In this document: positions 16,677-24,554 of the stretch, one piece after another
Position numbering within the stretch: position 1 is the stretch's first letter
How the letters are laid out: every line of letters begins with the position of its first letter
Assembly (NCBI RefSeq): GCF_050589605.1
Contig: NZ_JBNGOO010000001.1
Origin: Granulosicoccus sp947495035
GTDB lineage: Bacteria; Pseudomonadota; Gammaproteobacteria; Granulosicoccales; Granulosicoccaceae
DNA: 64,000 nucleotides
Reading direction: 5' to 3' (one strand)
The notes under the pieces: generated by a model
Database searches by the model: none
What the model saw: only the letters and a program-made list of their open reading frames with translations
Told to the model about the DNA's origin: nothing
Made by a program: the position numbers and the translations under genes

Positions 16677-18176
16677 ATGAATATTCTCGTTCTGATGGTC
16701 GATCAACTGAATGGCACGCTGTTCCCGGATGGTCCGGCGGACTGGTTGCATGCCCCCAATCTGAAACGCCTGGCCGAGCGATCAGCGCGATTTGCCAACT
16801 GCTATACGGCGTCACCGTTGTGCGCGCCGGGGCGAGCCAGTTTCATGTCAGGCCAGTTGCCGTCCGTGACCGGCGTCTACGACAATGCAGCCGAGTTTCC
16901 GTCCGACCTGCCCACCTATGCGCATCATCTGCGATCCGCAGGCTATTACACCTGCCTGTCGGGAAAGATGCATTTTGTCGGTCCGGACCAGATGCACGGT
17001 CTGGAGGAGCGCCTGACGACGGATATCTACCCGGCGGATTTCGGTTGGACGCCGGATTATCGCAAGCCGGGTGAACGTATCGACTGGTGGTATCACAATC
17101 TGGGCTCGGTCACCGGGGCAGGGGTGGCAGAGATCTCCAATCAGATGGAATACGACGATGAGGTTGCCTATCATGCCTGCGCCAGGCTCTATGATCTGGC
17201 GCGTGGTCATGACGAGCGTCCCTGGTGTCTGACTGTCAGCTTCACTCATCCGCATGACCCCTATGTGGCGCGTCGCAAGTTCTGGGATCTGTATGCCGAT
17301 TGTGAACACCTGCTGCCGGAGATCCCCGCGTTCCCGTATGAGCAGCATGACGCGCATTCCCGCCGAATATTCGATGCCAACGACTGGCGGAGTTTCGATA
17401 TCAGCGAGAGCGATATCCGGCGCTCGCGTCAGGCCTATTTCGCCAATATCAGCTACCTGGACGAGAAGGTCGGGCAGATTCTCGAGGTGCTGGAGACCAC
17501 CGGCCAGGAGGCCACCATCCTGTTTGTCTCCGACCATGGTGACATGCTTGGTGAAAGAGGCCTGTGGTTCAAGATGAGCATGTTCGAAGGGTCGGCCCGC
17601 GTGCCATTGATGATAGCGTCACCCGGCATTCCGGCAGGTCGCATCGATACCCCGGTATCCACGATTGATGTCTGCCCGACTCTGGCGGAGTTGGCCGGTG
17701 CCGACATGCAGTCCGTATCTCCCTGGACGGAAGGTCGCAGCCTTGTCGGGGTTGCGCAAGGAAACGTCGAGCGTGGGCCAGTGGCCATCGAGTATGCGGC
17801 GGAAGCATCCTATGCACCCGTGGTGGCTCTGCGAGACTCGAAATACAAGTATGTGCGCTGTTCACTGGATCCGGATCAGCTTTTCGACCTCGACTATGAT
17901 CCGCATGAGCTGGTGAATCTGGCTCAGGACCCTGAGCATGCCGATGCAATGCAGCGATTGAGTAGTCTGGCCGACCGCCGCTGGGATCTCGCCCGTTTCG
18001 ATGATGATGTGCGACGTTCCCAGGCACGTCGCTGGGTTGTCTACGAAGCATTGCGTAATGGCGCCTATTACCCATGGGACTATCAACCGCTGCAGAAGGC
18101 GTCTGATCGCTACATGCGCAATCACATGGACCTGAACGAGGTGGAAACCAGGCAGCGCTATCCCCGCGGGGATTGA
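16677..18176 (+). CDS. betC: Choline-sulfatase
   Basis: 499 residues from ATG 16677, where the conserved start MNILVLMVDQLNG begins; 35 further upstream codons are open but unlike the family. Sulfatase motif CAPGRASFMSG near residue 50 holds the cysteine that is converted to formylglycine. SFTHPHDPY and FVSDHGDMLGERG supply metal-binding residues. The C-terminal tail (RRWVVYEALRNGAYYPWDYQP in outline) is typical of choline sulfatases. The enzyme hydrolyses choline-O-sulfate to choline and sulfate, feeding osmoprotectant or carbon and sulfur supply. No transporter or betA/betB genes lie alongside, only the divergent LysR regulator. Confidence 0.93.
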   Translation: MNILVLMVDQLNGTLFPDGPADWLHAPNLKRLAERSARFANCYTASPLCAPGRASFMSGQLPSVTGVYDNAAEFPSDLPTYAHHLRSAGYYTCLSGKMHFVGPDQMHGLEERLTTDIYPADFGWTPDYRKPGERIDWWYHNLGSVTGAGVAEISNQMEYDDEVAYHACARLYDLARGHDERPWCLTVSFTHPHDPYVARRKFWDLYADCEHLLPEIPAFPYEQHDAHSRRIFDANDWRSFDISESDIRRSRQAYFANISYLDEKVGQILEVLETTGQEATILFVSDHGDMLGERGLWFKMSMFEGSARVPLMIASPGIPAGRIDTPVSTIDVCPTLAELAGADMQSVSPWTEGRSLVGVAQGNVERGPVAIEYAAEASYAPVVALRDSKYKYVRCSLDPDQLFDLDYDPHELVNLAQDPEHADAMQRLSSLADRRWDLARFDDDVRRSQARRWVVYEALRNGAYYPWDYQPLQKASDRYMRNHMDLNEVETRQRYPRGD

Positions 18177-18190
18177 AGGAACTCACAACA

Positions 18191-18211
18191 GCCCGGATGC
18201 TGAGTCCGGGC
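18191..18211. terminator. Hairpin after betC
   Basis: Perfect 7-bp G+C-rich stem gcccgga/tccgggc with a 7-nt loop, 14 bp after the betC stop. No clear T-run follows, so it is a weak intrinsic terminator candidate. Confidence 0.45.
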
Positions 18212-18297
18212 AGTGGTGTTGTTCGGACCGAGTGTGATGATCAATGTTCGTGTGTGACAGGAGGTGGGCAGGGTACCGGTTCTGTTTCTGACAGGCT

Positions 18298-18343
18298 TGC
18301 CTGCCGATCGTCTCGTATCAGGATGGGAGACGATCGGCAGGCA
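18298..18343. terminator. Long perfect inverted repeat between convergent genes
   Basis: Left arm 18298-18314 and right arm 18327-18343 pair perfectly over 17 bp, with core cctgccgatcgtctc and a 12-nt loop. It lies between convergent betC and the SnoaL-like gene and could end transcripts in both directions, though no T-run is present. A mobile or protein-binding palindrome is the alternative. Confidence 0.5.
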
Positions 18344-18369
18344 GCACGCGTGCGGGATCAATGCATGGT

Positions 18370-18861
18370 TCAGTGGTGAAACGCCCGGCTGATTGCGTAA
18401 CTGTCTTCAAACCAATGCCAGAGAATCACCTGGCCATCCCGGACCTTCGCTCTCAGGGCGAACGAGAATTCGCCGGTTTCTGCGCCTGATTCAGTGATGA
18501 TGGCATTCATCCTTCCGAAGACAGCGACCGTATCGGCAGATGCAAATGCATCCGTGTTTTCCCACTGGGTAGTCTGAAAATTCTTGCTGAAGATGCCCAG
18601 GAACTCGAAGATCTGCTCTTTGCCTTTCCAGGGGCCTATCCAGGGAACGCTCTTGTCCCCCTCGTTGTGCCACACCATGTCATCCGCCATGAGAGCCGAC
18701 ATCTTGTCCATGTCTCCGCCGCCCATGGCTTCCATGAACGCCATGACGGTATCAAGACTTTGTCGGCTGGTGTCATCCATATCCTGAGCACTGGCAAATC
18801 CGCTCAGAAGCAGCGCCAGCGAGCCACCGAGTGATGATGCCAGCAAGGTTCTTCTATTCAT
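18370..18861 (-). CDS. Exported SnoaL/NTF2-like protein
   Basis: 163 residues. The N-terminus is a signal peptide with an Arg-Arg pair (MNRRTLLASSLGG) ending near FASAQ, possibly a Tat-type signal. The mature part is a SnoaL-like, NTF2-fold domain: MAFMEAMGGGDMDKMSALMADDMVWHNEG is the family's usual first helix and strand, and WHWFEDSYAI its end. Such folds act as isomerases, hydrolases or binding proteins; no specific activity can be assigned. Confidence 0.82.
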   Translation of the reverse strand: MNRRTLLASSLGGSLALLLSGFASAQDMDDTSRQSLDTVMAFMEAMGGGDMDKMSALMADDMVWHNEGDKSVPWIGPWKGKEQIFEFLGIFSKNFQTTQWENTDAFASADTVAVFGRMNAIITESGAETGEFSFALRAKVRDGQVILWHWFEDSYAISRAFHH

Positions 18862-19024
18862 TGTATTGTCCCTTTATCGGAATCCGGCAAATACCGGGTG
18901 GTGTCAGATGTCGATACTTCCGAGCCAATCATGGTGGAAGTGTGAGTGTTTTCATCATCGTGATGAAGAGGTCGTGTTGTCTATGCCCCAAACTGCCTTG
19001 GCAGGCCGGGGGTTCAGTACACCG

Positions 19025-19747
19025 TCAGAATTGGCTGCGCAATCCCAGCAGGACTTCATGAGCTGTTGAGTCAACACGAAAGCCATCGGTAAAGTAATCC
19101 TGTCCGGTGCTGCCATCTCCGAATGATGCGTATTGATACTCGCCAAACAGAGTGATGCGATCATTCAGTGCGAAGCTGCCGCCCAGCCCGATGTTCCAGG
19201 CAAATTCGGTTGAATCCCGGTCTGCATAAGCGTCGTAGTAGCCGTCAGACGTACCGTCAAATGCGTCGAATTCGGCAACACCTGCGCCGCCGAGACGTGC
19301 CGAGTAACGGTTGCTGGATACACCGATGCCGCCTTTCACATATGGTGAGAATGCCCCGTTGGTCGGGATATCATAGAATCCATCAATGGTCAGGCTTGTG
19401 CTTTCAATGTCGCCATCGAGAATATACTCTGCGCCATTCCTGGCCCCGGTGCCGTAGCGCCGGCTGTTGAAGTCTGCCTGATGAAAGCTCAGGCGTCCCT
19501 CGATTCTGAAAGGGCCAGCCAGATCATGGCCGACACCCAGAACGCCCACGATGCCATCGCCAGAGTCGAACGCACCAGGGAAATCGGCATCGGCGGCCAC
19601 ATTGCTGCCGAAGGGCTCTGCGTCGCTGTTCTGGAAACTTGCGCCAATACCGACGGTGCCATTAAGGCCCTCTGCGTGTGCTGTGCCAGTCAGGCTCAGG
19701 GCCATGGTCATTGCTGCGAACAGAAGCTTGCGCTTGCTTGAATACAT
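19025..19747 (-). CDS. Outer-membrane beta-barrel protein
   Basis: 240 residues. A signal peptide (about 1-25, ending TAHA) precedes alternating strands with many aromatic and Gly residues, such as VGIGASFQNS, YVKGGIGVSSNRY and ITLFGEYQYASFGDG. The last residue is Phe, the barrel-assembly signal. Size and pattern match the small opacity/OmpA-transmembrane type 8-stranded barrels. Function is unknown. A 277-bp non-coding stretch upstream (19748-20024) is long enough for its regulation. Confidence 0.85.
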   Translation of the reverse strand: MYSSKRKLLFAAMTMALSLTGTAHAEGLNGTVGIGASFQNSDAEPFGSNVAADADFPGAFDSGDGIVGVLGVGHDLAGPFRIEGRLSFHQADFNSRRYGTGARNGAEYILDGDIESTSLTIDGFYDIPTNGAFSPYVKGGIGVSSNRYSARLGGAGVAEFDAFDGTSDGYYDAYADRDSTEFAWNIGLGGSFALNDRITLFGEYQYASFGDGSTGQDYFTDGFRVDSTAHEVLLGLRSQF

Positions 19748-20024
19748 GGGTCTCGTCTCTGTCTACGTGATTTGCCGAATCGATCCGGTCCGGTATAACT
19801 TGCCGATGCGGATCGTGAGCGATGCATCAGATCTGCAATGGAACAGGCCAATACTTCGGCTGCTGCTTGAATGCCTCTCAGGATATACAGACCGAGACCT
19901 TTCGATTAGACCGTGACTGGCGAAAACAGAATCGCAGTAATTCGAAAGGTGAAATCAGTGCCCGTGTCAACCTCATGATGACTGGCCTGTTCGTGTATGA
20001 AATATGATTCGGAGGTGTTCCGAG

Positions 20025-20873
20025 TCACTGCTTGTTCAATGTGGCAAAGTAATCGTCCCAACCCAGATGAGTGCGCCCCGTGGCTTGTTCGAAATCGCTG
20101 CTGCGGTCGAGAGCGCCATCATGAATACCCTGGTAGATTCCGGCGATGACCGTACCCATGAATTCTCCCAGTTCGGCGATGCGATCGGCCTTGAACGCTT
20201 GGTGGGACATGGCGCGATATTGCAACTCGGTCCCAAAGGCCTTGTTCATGTGTTCCACCAGCTGTGACTGTGTGAGCAGATCACCATGCAGATTGTATGT
20301 CTGGAAACTGTGCCTTGTTTGTGTCAACAGCTGCGCATAGGCGAAGGCCAGCTCGGAGCGAGTGGTATACGCACACCTGCCTGCGCCTGCCGAATTGGCA
20401 ATCCCGCCGGTCTTTCGATAGCTGTCGATATACTCCACATCAGGCTCGATATAGATGCCATTTCGACCGATGACCCAGTCCAGGCCGCTGGCGCGAATAT
20501 CCGCTTCGGTCTGGCGATTGCTTTGCACGATCGGTGAAAATGCAGTTCCCTCTTCAGCGCCCTGAATGCTGGTGTAGACGATCCTCTTCACCGCCGCAGC
20601 CTTGGCCGCCTCGATGACATTGCGATGTTGCCCGATGCGCGCTTCCGGTGACGTATTGCCTGAGACCAGCAGCAGCGAATCCACCCCCTGCAGGGATGTT
20701 TGCAGTTGGTTGCGATCTGTATAGTCACCGGCACGAATCTCCATACCCAGGTCGCTGACCTTGCCAGGACTGCGGGCGAGTCCGATGATGCGCTCATCAA
20801 AATTCAGGGAAATGAGCGCGTGCGAGATGGAGGCTCCCAGTTGTCCGGAAACGGAGGTGACTGCAATGGTCAT
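20025..20873 (-). CDS. NmrA-like NAD(P)-binding oxidoreductase (QorB-like)
   Basis: 282 residues from ATG 20873, where the Rossmann motif begins at once (TIAVTSVSGQLGASISHAL). 71 upstream open codons show no family features and fall in the divergent promoter region. The atypical short-chain dehydrogenase motif, SIQGAEEGTAF and the NmrA/HSCARG layout suggest an NADPH-dependent quinone or aldehyde reductase like E. coli QorB. It is divergent from a LysR gene, a pairing common for redox-responsive LysR regulators and their target reductases. Confidence 0.87.
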   Translation of the reverse strand: MTIAVTSVSGQLGASISHALISLNFDERIIGLARSPGKVSDLGMEIRAGDYTDRNQLQTSLQGVDSLLLVSGNTSPEARIGQHRNVIEAAKAAAVKRIVYTSIQGAEEGTAFSPIVQSNRQTEADIRASGLDWVIGRNGIYIEPDVEYIDSYRKTGGIANSAGAGRCAYTTRSELAFAYAQLLTQTRHSFQTYNLHGDLLTQSQLVEHMNKAFGTELQYRAMSHQAFKADRIAELGEFMGTVIAGIYQGIHDGALDRSSDFEQATGRTHLGWDDYFATLNKQ

Positions 20874-21164
20874 GGTGTGCTGTCCAGTTGCTGATGGGTG
20901 GTCTGGCAAACCGGGGAACATTTTTCGAATGGTGCGACTCGCCAGCCGTAACGGGTGCTGATCGTCTTCGTCAGGTTCTTGCGGTTTTTCCGCAAGCTCG
21001 AAGTTGTAAGACTCGCATGGAGGCTGAAATTGCGACCATTTACCCTGAATTCGATCATTGACCGTTACCTTGCGTTCGAACTGCACATCATATTGCGGTA
21101 ATGCTTGTGCGACTTGGTCCTATGGGTTTGAATGACTCTCTCATCAAATCGAAAGCCGACATTC

Positions 21165-22049
21165 ATGATCGACGATTTGCGCGCACTGGCGATATTCGCC
21201 AAGGTTGCCGAGGCAGGCAGTTTCAGTGCCGCGGGGCGATCACTCAGGTTATCCACCTCGGTGGTCAGTCACCATGTGAAGGCGCTGGAAACGCGCCATG
21301 GTGTGAGCCTGTTCCACCGCTCGACCCGATCCCTGTCCCTGACGAACGAAGGGCAGCGGCTGTTGCAGGCGGCCAGGCGAATGGTCGAAGCGGCGGAGGA
21401 GGGCTTCAACGCCATTGCCGAGATCAGTGACGACCCCACCGGGATGCTTCGCGTCAGCGCACCAGCGTTTCTGATGAACAGTCCACAGGTGGACGCACTC
21501 TGGTGTTTTGCCCGTCGTTACCCGGGTGTTGGTGTGACGCTCTGCAGCAGCGATGAGCAGATCAACCTGGTGGCGGAAGGGTTTGATCTGGCTATCAGAT
21601 TGGGAAACATGGCCGACAGCACACTCAAGAGTCGCAAGATCGGTACGTTCGAACGAGTGCTGGTGGCAGCCCCTTCGTATCTGGAATCCATTGACCCCTT
21701 GTCGAGTCCGACAGACCTGGCGCGCTGTGATTTCGTTGTGCTGGACATGCTGCCGGAAAAGTTCGTATTGCAGCAAGGAGGCAAGGAGGTCACGGTGCAG
21801 CCTGAACGGTCGCGTGTGCTGTCCAATTCGATCAGCGGTGCGCGTTCAGCCGTTCTGGCCGGTCTGGGCATGCAGAAATTACCCTTGAGTGAAGTTGCCG
21901 AGGACCTGGCTGCCGGTCGGTTGGTCGCAGTGTTGCCGGAGTGGTCGCTGGCGACATTCAATATCCATGCAGTCTGGCCCGAATCGAGCCGACGTGGTGC
22001 ATTGGTCGGTCTGTTGTTGAAAGACCTGGTTGATGTGCAGAACAGCTGA
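21165..22049 (+). CDS. LysR-family regulator divergent from NmrA-like reductase
   Basis: 294 residues from ATG 21165; an ATG 11 codons earlier (21132) is equally possible by sequence. The winged helix reads LAIFAKVAEAGSFSAAGRSLRLSTSVVSHHVKALE, followed by a LysR substrate-binding domain of the CrgA/DsdC-type cluster (AEGFDLAIRLGNMADSTL). These regulators frequently control a divergent oxidoreductase, here the NmrA-like gene starting at 20873. No clear palindrome was found in the gap. Confidence 0.9.
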   Translation: MIDDLRALAIFAKVAEAGSFSAAGRSLRLSTSVVSHHVKALETRHGVSLFHRSTRSLSLTNEGQRLLQAARRMVEAAEEGFNAIAEISDDPTGMLRVSAPAFLMNSPQVDALWCFARRYPGVGVTLCSSDEQINLVAEGFDLAIRLGNMADSTLKSRKIGTFERVLVAAPSYLESIDPLSSPTDLARCDFVVLDMLPEKFVLQQGGKEVTVQPERSRVLSNSISGARSAVLAGLGMQKLPLSEVAEDLAAGRLVAVLPEWSLATFNIHAVWPESSRRGALVGLLLKDLVDVQNS

Positions 22050-22126
22050 CAGCTTTCGCAACGAGCAGCCCGGCGAGGCACCACTTAGTGCAGTTCGGCC
22101 ATATACCGGATACATTTGCCACACGG

Positions 22127-22223
22127 NNNNNNNNNNNNNNNNNNNNNNNNNNNNNNNNNNNNNNNNNNNNNNNNNNNNNNNNNNNNNNNNNNNNNNNNNN
22201 NNNNNNNNNNNNNNNNNNNNNNN
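22127..22223. other. Assembly gap (97 N)
   Basis: The unknown bases start right after cacacgg and end at the first visible heptamer, so the gap lies in or beside a tandem repeat and its true length is uncertain. Confidence 0.99.
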
Positions 22224-22356
22224 CGGCACACGGCACACGGCACACGGCACACGGCACACGGCACACGGCACACGGCACACGGCACACGGCACACGGCACA
22301 CGGCACACGCCACACGCCACACGCCACACGCCACACGCCACACGCCACACGCCACA
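22224..22356. repeat. 7-bp intergenic tandem repeat, (cggcaca)12(cgccaca)7
   Basis: Twelve perfect copies of cggcaca (22224-22307) pass directly into seven of the one-base variant cgccaca (22308-22356). The array fills most of the 422-bp gap between the LysR gene and the Sel1 lipoprotein gene and probably continues into the assembly gap. A 7-bp period is not compatible with coding, and the open frames across it are artefacts. Nothing else was recognised between 22050 and 22471. Confidence 0.95.
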
Positions 22357-22471
22357 CGCCTTTCGATCAGGGCGAAGTCAGCCGAAAATGCAAGTCTGGT
22401 GAGTTGGGGCGTCGAGAATCAGCAAGGGAGTTGTCGTGAGTGTCTTGCGTGATTGAAACTGCCCTGGCTGA

Positions 22472-23065
22472 TCAGTAGATCCAGATGCCGTTTACCCAGC
22501 GCCAGTAGTAGCGATAGCCTGAATACCAGGAGTTGTAGAAAACCGGACGCCAGCGAGTTCGCAATTGATAGGCAGCATCTTCATTCTGGCGGGCTGCACT
22601 CGCTTCGGCCAACAGTTCTTCGGCTTCCTTGTCACCACGTCCTGCTGCAATGGTCAACCATTTCTCGGCTTCCCGGGGGGCGGCCCCCATTTCTTCCAGA
22701 CCGGTCAGATAAAGCCGGCCGACAGCTTTTTGTGCTCCCAGGTCGCCGCGTTCGGCGGCATCACGCATCCATTGCAGTGCCTGATAACTGTTGCGCCTCA
22801 CCCCATCGCCACGAAAAAGCCGCAGCGCCAGATCATGTGCTGCGCGCGGATCCTCTTTTGCAAGCTTTTCCAGCGCTGGCATGCGGCCTTCCGGGTCGGC
22901 ATCAGGGACCGTGCTTGAAGGGTCGAAACGCGCCGTGCTCTTGTCTACTTCTTCACACCCGCTGGAGTCGCAAAGACGCACCGTGTTGCTGTCAGGCGCT
23001 GGTGGTGTCGCACAACTGGCCAGCAGTCCGACCAGCAACAGTATGAGACTTTGGTTTGGTTTCAT
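22472..23065 (-). CDS. Sel1-repeat lipoprotein
   Basis: 197 residues from ATG 23065; an ATG 8 codons earlier is possible. A lipoprotein signal ends at lipobox LLASC near residue 18. The middle contains Sel1/TPR-like units (LALRLFRGDGVRRNSYQALQWMRDAAERG and LYLTGLEEMG...AEKWLTIAAGRGD in outline), which serve in protein-protein contact. The C-terminus is strikingly aromatic (FYNSWYSGYRYYWRW, ending WIY). It is divergent from the CsgG-like lipoprotein gene. Role unknown. Confidence 0.8.
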   Translation of the reverse strand: MKPNQSLILLLVGLLASCATPPAPDSNTVRLCDSSGCEEVDKSTARFDPSSTVPDADPEGRMPALEKLAKEDPRAAHDLALRLFRGDGVRRNSYQALQWMRDAAERGDLGAQKAVGRLYLTGLEEMGAAPREAEKWLTIAAGRGDKEAEELLAEASAARQNEDAAYQLRTRWRPVFYNSWYSGYRYYWRWVNGIWIY

Positions 23066-23187
23066 CGAAGGCTCCGCTTGTGATGTCAAATTCCAAGTGT
23101 ATAAAACAGTGGAATTCTGTATATTTGACGCACACTTGTCCTTTGTGTCAAGACGACTACGAACAAAGAACGGAGCTTTACATAGTC

Positions 23188-24024
23188 ATGAAATGTCCTC
23201 AACAGAAAGTGGCTGGCGCCATGCGCCTGAGTCTGATGGCGCTGTCTGCCATGGCTTTGACGGGCTGTCTTGCCAGTACCGTCACACAGGGAACCGGGGG
23301 GACTTCCATCAGTGGTGCTGCTGGCGGTGGAACCAGTGCCGGTGCCAATTCCACGCTGGAGCGTTGCGATCAGACGCTGGGTACGCTGGCTGTTGACGAT
23401 GGTAGTGGCGCGGCCTGGTACACGGATTTCAACTCGCGCACCAAGGTCACGACAATCGAACCGCTGCTGCGTCTGGCCGTTCAACAGTCAAACTGCTTCG
23501 TCATTACTTCCATCGGCAACTCGCGTACAGAGTCCCGACTGTCTGCCATCACCGACAAGCAACGCAATTCCGGAGAGTTCAGAGCCGGGTCGAATCAGCA
23601 GAAGGGGCAGCGGGTTGCGGCAGACTATTACATGGAACCGGCCATCATCATCGACGAATCCACGGTCGGCAAGGTGGCAGGTGGTATAGCCGGCATCCTC
23701 GGTGGCTCTGCGCTTGCAGGTCTGGCCGGTGGTGCGACATCCAAGGAATCGGTTGTAACCCTCTCCCTGTATGACATTCGCTCCTCGGTACAGATTTCGG
23801 CTGCCGAAGGCAGTTCCTCTTCCAGAGATTACGGCGCTGCCGTCGGTCTGCTTGGCGGTGGTGGTGCCGTGGGGCTGGGAGGTTTCTCCCGCACACCGGA
23901 AGGCAAGGCCACCGTTGCGGCATTTCTTGATGCCTATAACGGCATGGTTGTCTCACTGAAGAATTACCAGGCACAGGAAGTCGAAGGTGGCCTGGGTACC
24001 GGCGGTACATTGAAGGTCAACTAG
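23188..24024 (+). CDS. CsgG/HfaB-like lipoprotein
   Basis: 278 residues from ATG 23188; an open 44-codon extension upstream lacks signal features. The N-terminus is a lipoprotein signal with lipobox ALTGC near residue 27. The mature protein has features of the CsgG fold: EPLLRLAVQQSNCFVITS after the first strand, then YMEPAIIID, Gly-rich stretches and a strand series VTLSLYDIRSSVQIS. CsgG proteins are outer-membrane lipoproteins forming secretion channels or related assemblies. No curli genes lie nearby, so only the fold is suggested. A hairpin terminator follows the stop. Confidence 0.6.
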   Translation: MKCPQQKVAGAMRLSLMALSAMALTGCLASTVTQGTGGTSISGAAGGGTSAGANSTLERCDQTLGTLAVDDGSGAAWYTDFNSRTKVTTIEPLLRLAVQQSNCFVITSIGNSRTESRLSAITDKQRNSGEFRAGSNQQKGQRVAADYYMEPAIIIDESTVGKVAGGIAGILGGSALAGLAGGATSKESVVTLSLYDIRSSVQISAAEGSSSSRDYGAAVGLLGGGGAVGLGGFSRTPEGKATVAAFLDAYNGMVVSLKNYQAQEVEGGLGTGGTLKVN

Positions 24025-24032
24025 TCTGAACG

Positions 24033-24057
24033 GCCAGCCCCGGGTAGCGGGGCTGGC
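24033..24057 (+). terminator. Intrinsic-type terminator after the CsgG-like gene
   Basis: Perfect 9-bp stem gccagcccc/ggggctggc with a 7-nt loop, 8 bp after the stop codon. The following tgttgc is only a weak T-rich tract. Confidence 0.7.
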
Positions 24058-24064
24058 TGTTGCA

Positions 24065-24082
24065 ACAGGCAGTGTTGCCTGT
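24065..24082 (+). terminator. Second hairpin after the CsgG-like gene
   Basis: A perfect 7-bp stem acaggca/tgcctgt with a 4-nt loop follows the first hairpin closely and may back it up. Between here and the repeat at 24316 nothing was recognised. Confidence 0.4.
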
Positions 24083-24315
24083 CAACCGAGCGGCAATGCA
24101 ACTGCGCCGGGTATCTGCCAGTCACTGTCATGGTCAGTCAAGGGCCGGGCAGGTGTCGGAACCATTCAATGTTGATCCTGACGAGCTGGCGTCCGTGAGT
24201 TCGATATCGGCATGAGATTCCGCCCAGCGTCTTGCTGAATTCCCACAACGGGCAATAAGCGCTACTGTCGATAGTCAGTAGGAGGTTGCCGAGCAACCCC
24301 GTGTTTATCAACCTG

Positions 24316-24378
24316 CTCCGAGTGCGCCGAGTGCGCCGAGTGCTCCGAGTGCTCCGAGTGCTCCGAGTTCGCCGAGTG
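24316..24378. repeat. 9-bp intergenic tandem repeat, (ctccgagtg)7
   Basis: Seven copies of ctccgagtg or its variants cgccgagtg and ctccgagtt, then a decayed copy to 24387. It lies upstream of the LacI-family gene, about 115 bp before the first operator. It resembles the other 9-bp arrays of the window in period and in its cgag core. Small minus-strand frames across it are not credible genes. Confidence 0.9.
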
Positions 24379-24493
24379 CTTCAAGTACCCCAAGCAGCCC
24401 GGCTGGTCAAACAGCCCAACCGTCGTGCTGCGATCCCACCAGTCATCTCGGGACGCTGACAAGCCTCCCATTCATCAGACTTGTATCTACCTT

Positions 24494-24530
24494 TGATTGA
24501 CGGCAATCATTTTTTGATTGACGTCAATCA
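24494..24530. promoter_or_regulatory. Twin LacI-type operators upstream of the sugar operon
   Basis: A perfect 16-bp palindrome tgattgacgtcaatca (24515-24530) with the central CG typical of LacI/GalR operators, and a near-identical copy tgattgacggcaatca (24494-24509) offset by exactly 21 bp, two helical turns. They lie 24 bp before the LacI-family gene that heads the operon, so autoregulation of the whole sugar operon is likely. The regulator-site match is inferred. Confidence 0.8.
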
Positions 24531-24554
24531 TCTTGCGTTTCATACTGCCTGCCA

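Noticed and set aside
22224..22356. CRISPR-like array
   Set aside because: Units are 7 bp and directly adjacent with no spacers. The same holds for the 9-bp arrays.
22085..22452. Frames reading through the heptamer array and the N gap
   Set aside because: A 7-bp unit shifts frame every copy, and the middle is unknown sequence.
24262..24471. Small minus-strand frame with Ser-Glu-His repeats
   Set aside because: Short, created by the nonamer array, and without a ribosome-binding site or relatives I recognise.
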